In this document: in pieces, positions 40,836 through 40,963 of the stretch
How the letters are laid out: the number at the start of each line of letters is the position of its first letter
Position numbering within the stretch: the stretch's first letter is position 1
From: Prevotellaceae bacterium
GTDB lineage: Bacteria > Bacteroidota > Bacteroidia > Bacteroidales > Bacteroidaceae
Direction: 5' to 3'
NCBI GenBank assembly: GCA_022763905.1
Contig: JALERS010000010.1
Location: 1 to 40,963 of the forward strand
DNA: 40,963 nucleotides
Notes under the pieces: generated by a model
What the model was told of the DNA's origin: nothing
Databases searched by the model: none
The model's input: only the letters and a program-made list of their open reading frames with translations
Translations under genes and position numbers: made by a program

Positions 40836-40963
40836 CTATACCCAATTGTTCTGCAATCGTTTGACAGCGATTGATTCCGTAAGAATACGGATAAACTCCT
40901 GCATGGAGTGCTTGCGGTAGGTCTCTTTCAGGATATGCACGCATCCCGACATCTGGTTGTCGT
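40836..40963 (-). CDS. Partial gene at the right edge, unidentified
   Basis: On the minus strand an open frame enters from the window edge and stops at 40836: about 41 residues (CVHILKETYRKHSMQEFIRI, then AVKRLQNNWV). It looks protein-like (varied, amphipathic), but no family is recognised. It ends 30 bases from the intron's 3' end, so the intron lies between two converging genes and does not interrupt it. Confidence 0.4.
   Translation of the reverse strand, partial: DNQMSGCVHILKETYRKHSMQEFIRILTESIAVKRLQNNWV

Overview
The window looks like a chromosomal segment of a Bacteroidales bacterium, most likely Prevotellaceae or a close relative. This rests on protein families typical of the order (NigD-like, DUF6242, DUF6089, DUF5715, DUF4932, FAS1 lipoproteins, PorT-like barrel), Bacteroidetes-style promoter boxes (TAnnTTTG, sometimes with an upstream TTTG-like box), an almost complete absence of Shine-Dalgarno sequences, and a type IX-secretion-like C-terminal domain on one exported protein. 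Species cannot be decided from the sequence alone.

Layout. 1-932 holds no intact gene: it is one copy of a composite intergenic repeat (part A then part B) plus a terminator. 933-8266 is cell-envelope material: a FAS1 lipoprotein, an OmpA-type lipoprotein, an exported propeller-like protein in tandem with a two-domain SGNH hydrolase, and a PorT-like barrel. 8290-14683 (minus strand) has an alpha/beta hydrolase fused to a putative metallopeptidase domain, a DUF3795 protein, an apparently frameshifted small gene, tRNA-Pro(CGG), an exported endonuclease/exonuclease/phosphatase-fold protein with a T9SS-like tail, a rubredoxin and a lipoprotein. 14819-22137 contains xseA-xseB, an FAD oxidoreductase, purC-phoH, and a DUF5715-truA pair. 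22138-23138 holds a complete copy of repeat A with perfect 26-bp terminal inverted repeats and two identical perfect palindromes. 23139-27802 is a tight co-directional cluster: PASTA protein, rluD, ddl, acyltransferase, NigD-like lipoprotein. 27937-29514 is an unrecognised membrane protein. 29636-30456 is a second A-B composite repeat, inverted relative to the first. 30585-37210 is an outer-membrane biogenesis operon reading DUF6242-DUF6089-uppS-bamA-ompH-ompH. 37304-40114 carries a zinc-ribbon membrane protein and dnaK. 40187-40806 is an ORF-less group II intron just after the dnaK terminator, and an unidentified gene runs off the right edge.

How the genes fit together. Most are housekeeping (DNA repair, purine synthesis, tRNA/rRNA pseudouridylation, peptidoglycan precursor synthesis, outer-membrane assembly, chaperone). 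They alternate with exported proteins that suit a gut or oral polysaccharide- and protein-degrading lifestyle. No phage, defence island, CRISPR array or conjugative module was seen.

The strongest non-routine signals are: (1) the ORF-less group II intron with a perfect 9-nt EBS1/IBS1 match; (2) the three-locus A-B repeat family with a 22-bp-period array that differs in copy number; (3) a sigma-54-type -24/-12 element upstream of dnaK; and (4) a hydrolase-metallopeptidase fusion. I did not find convincing evidence for a wholly new multi-gene system. The repeat family and the intron are the most promising leads.
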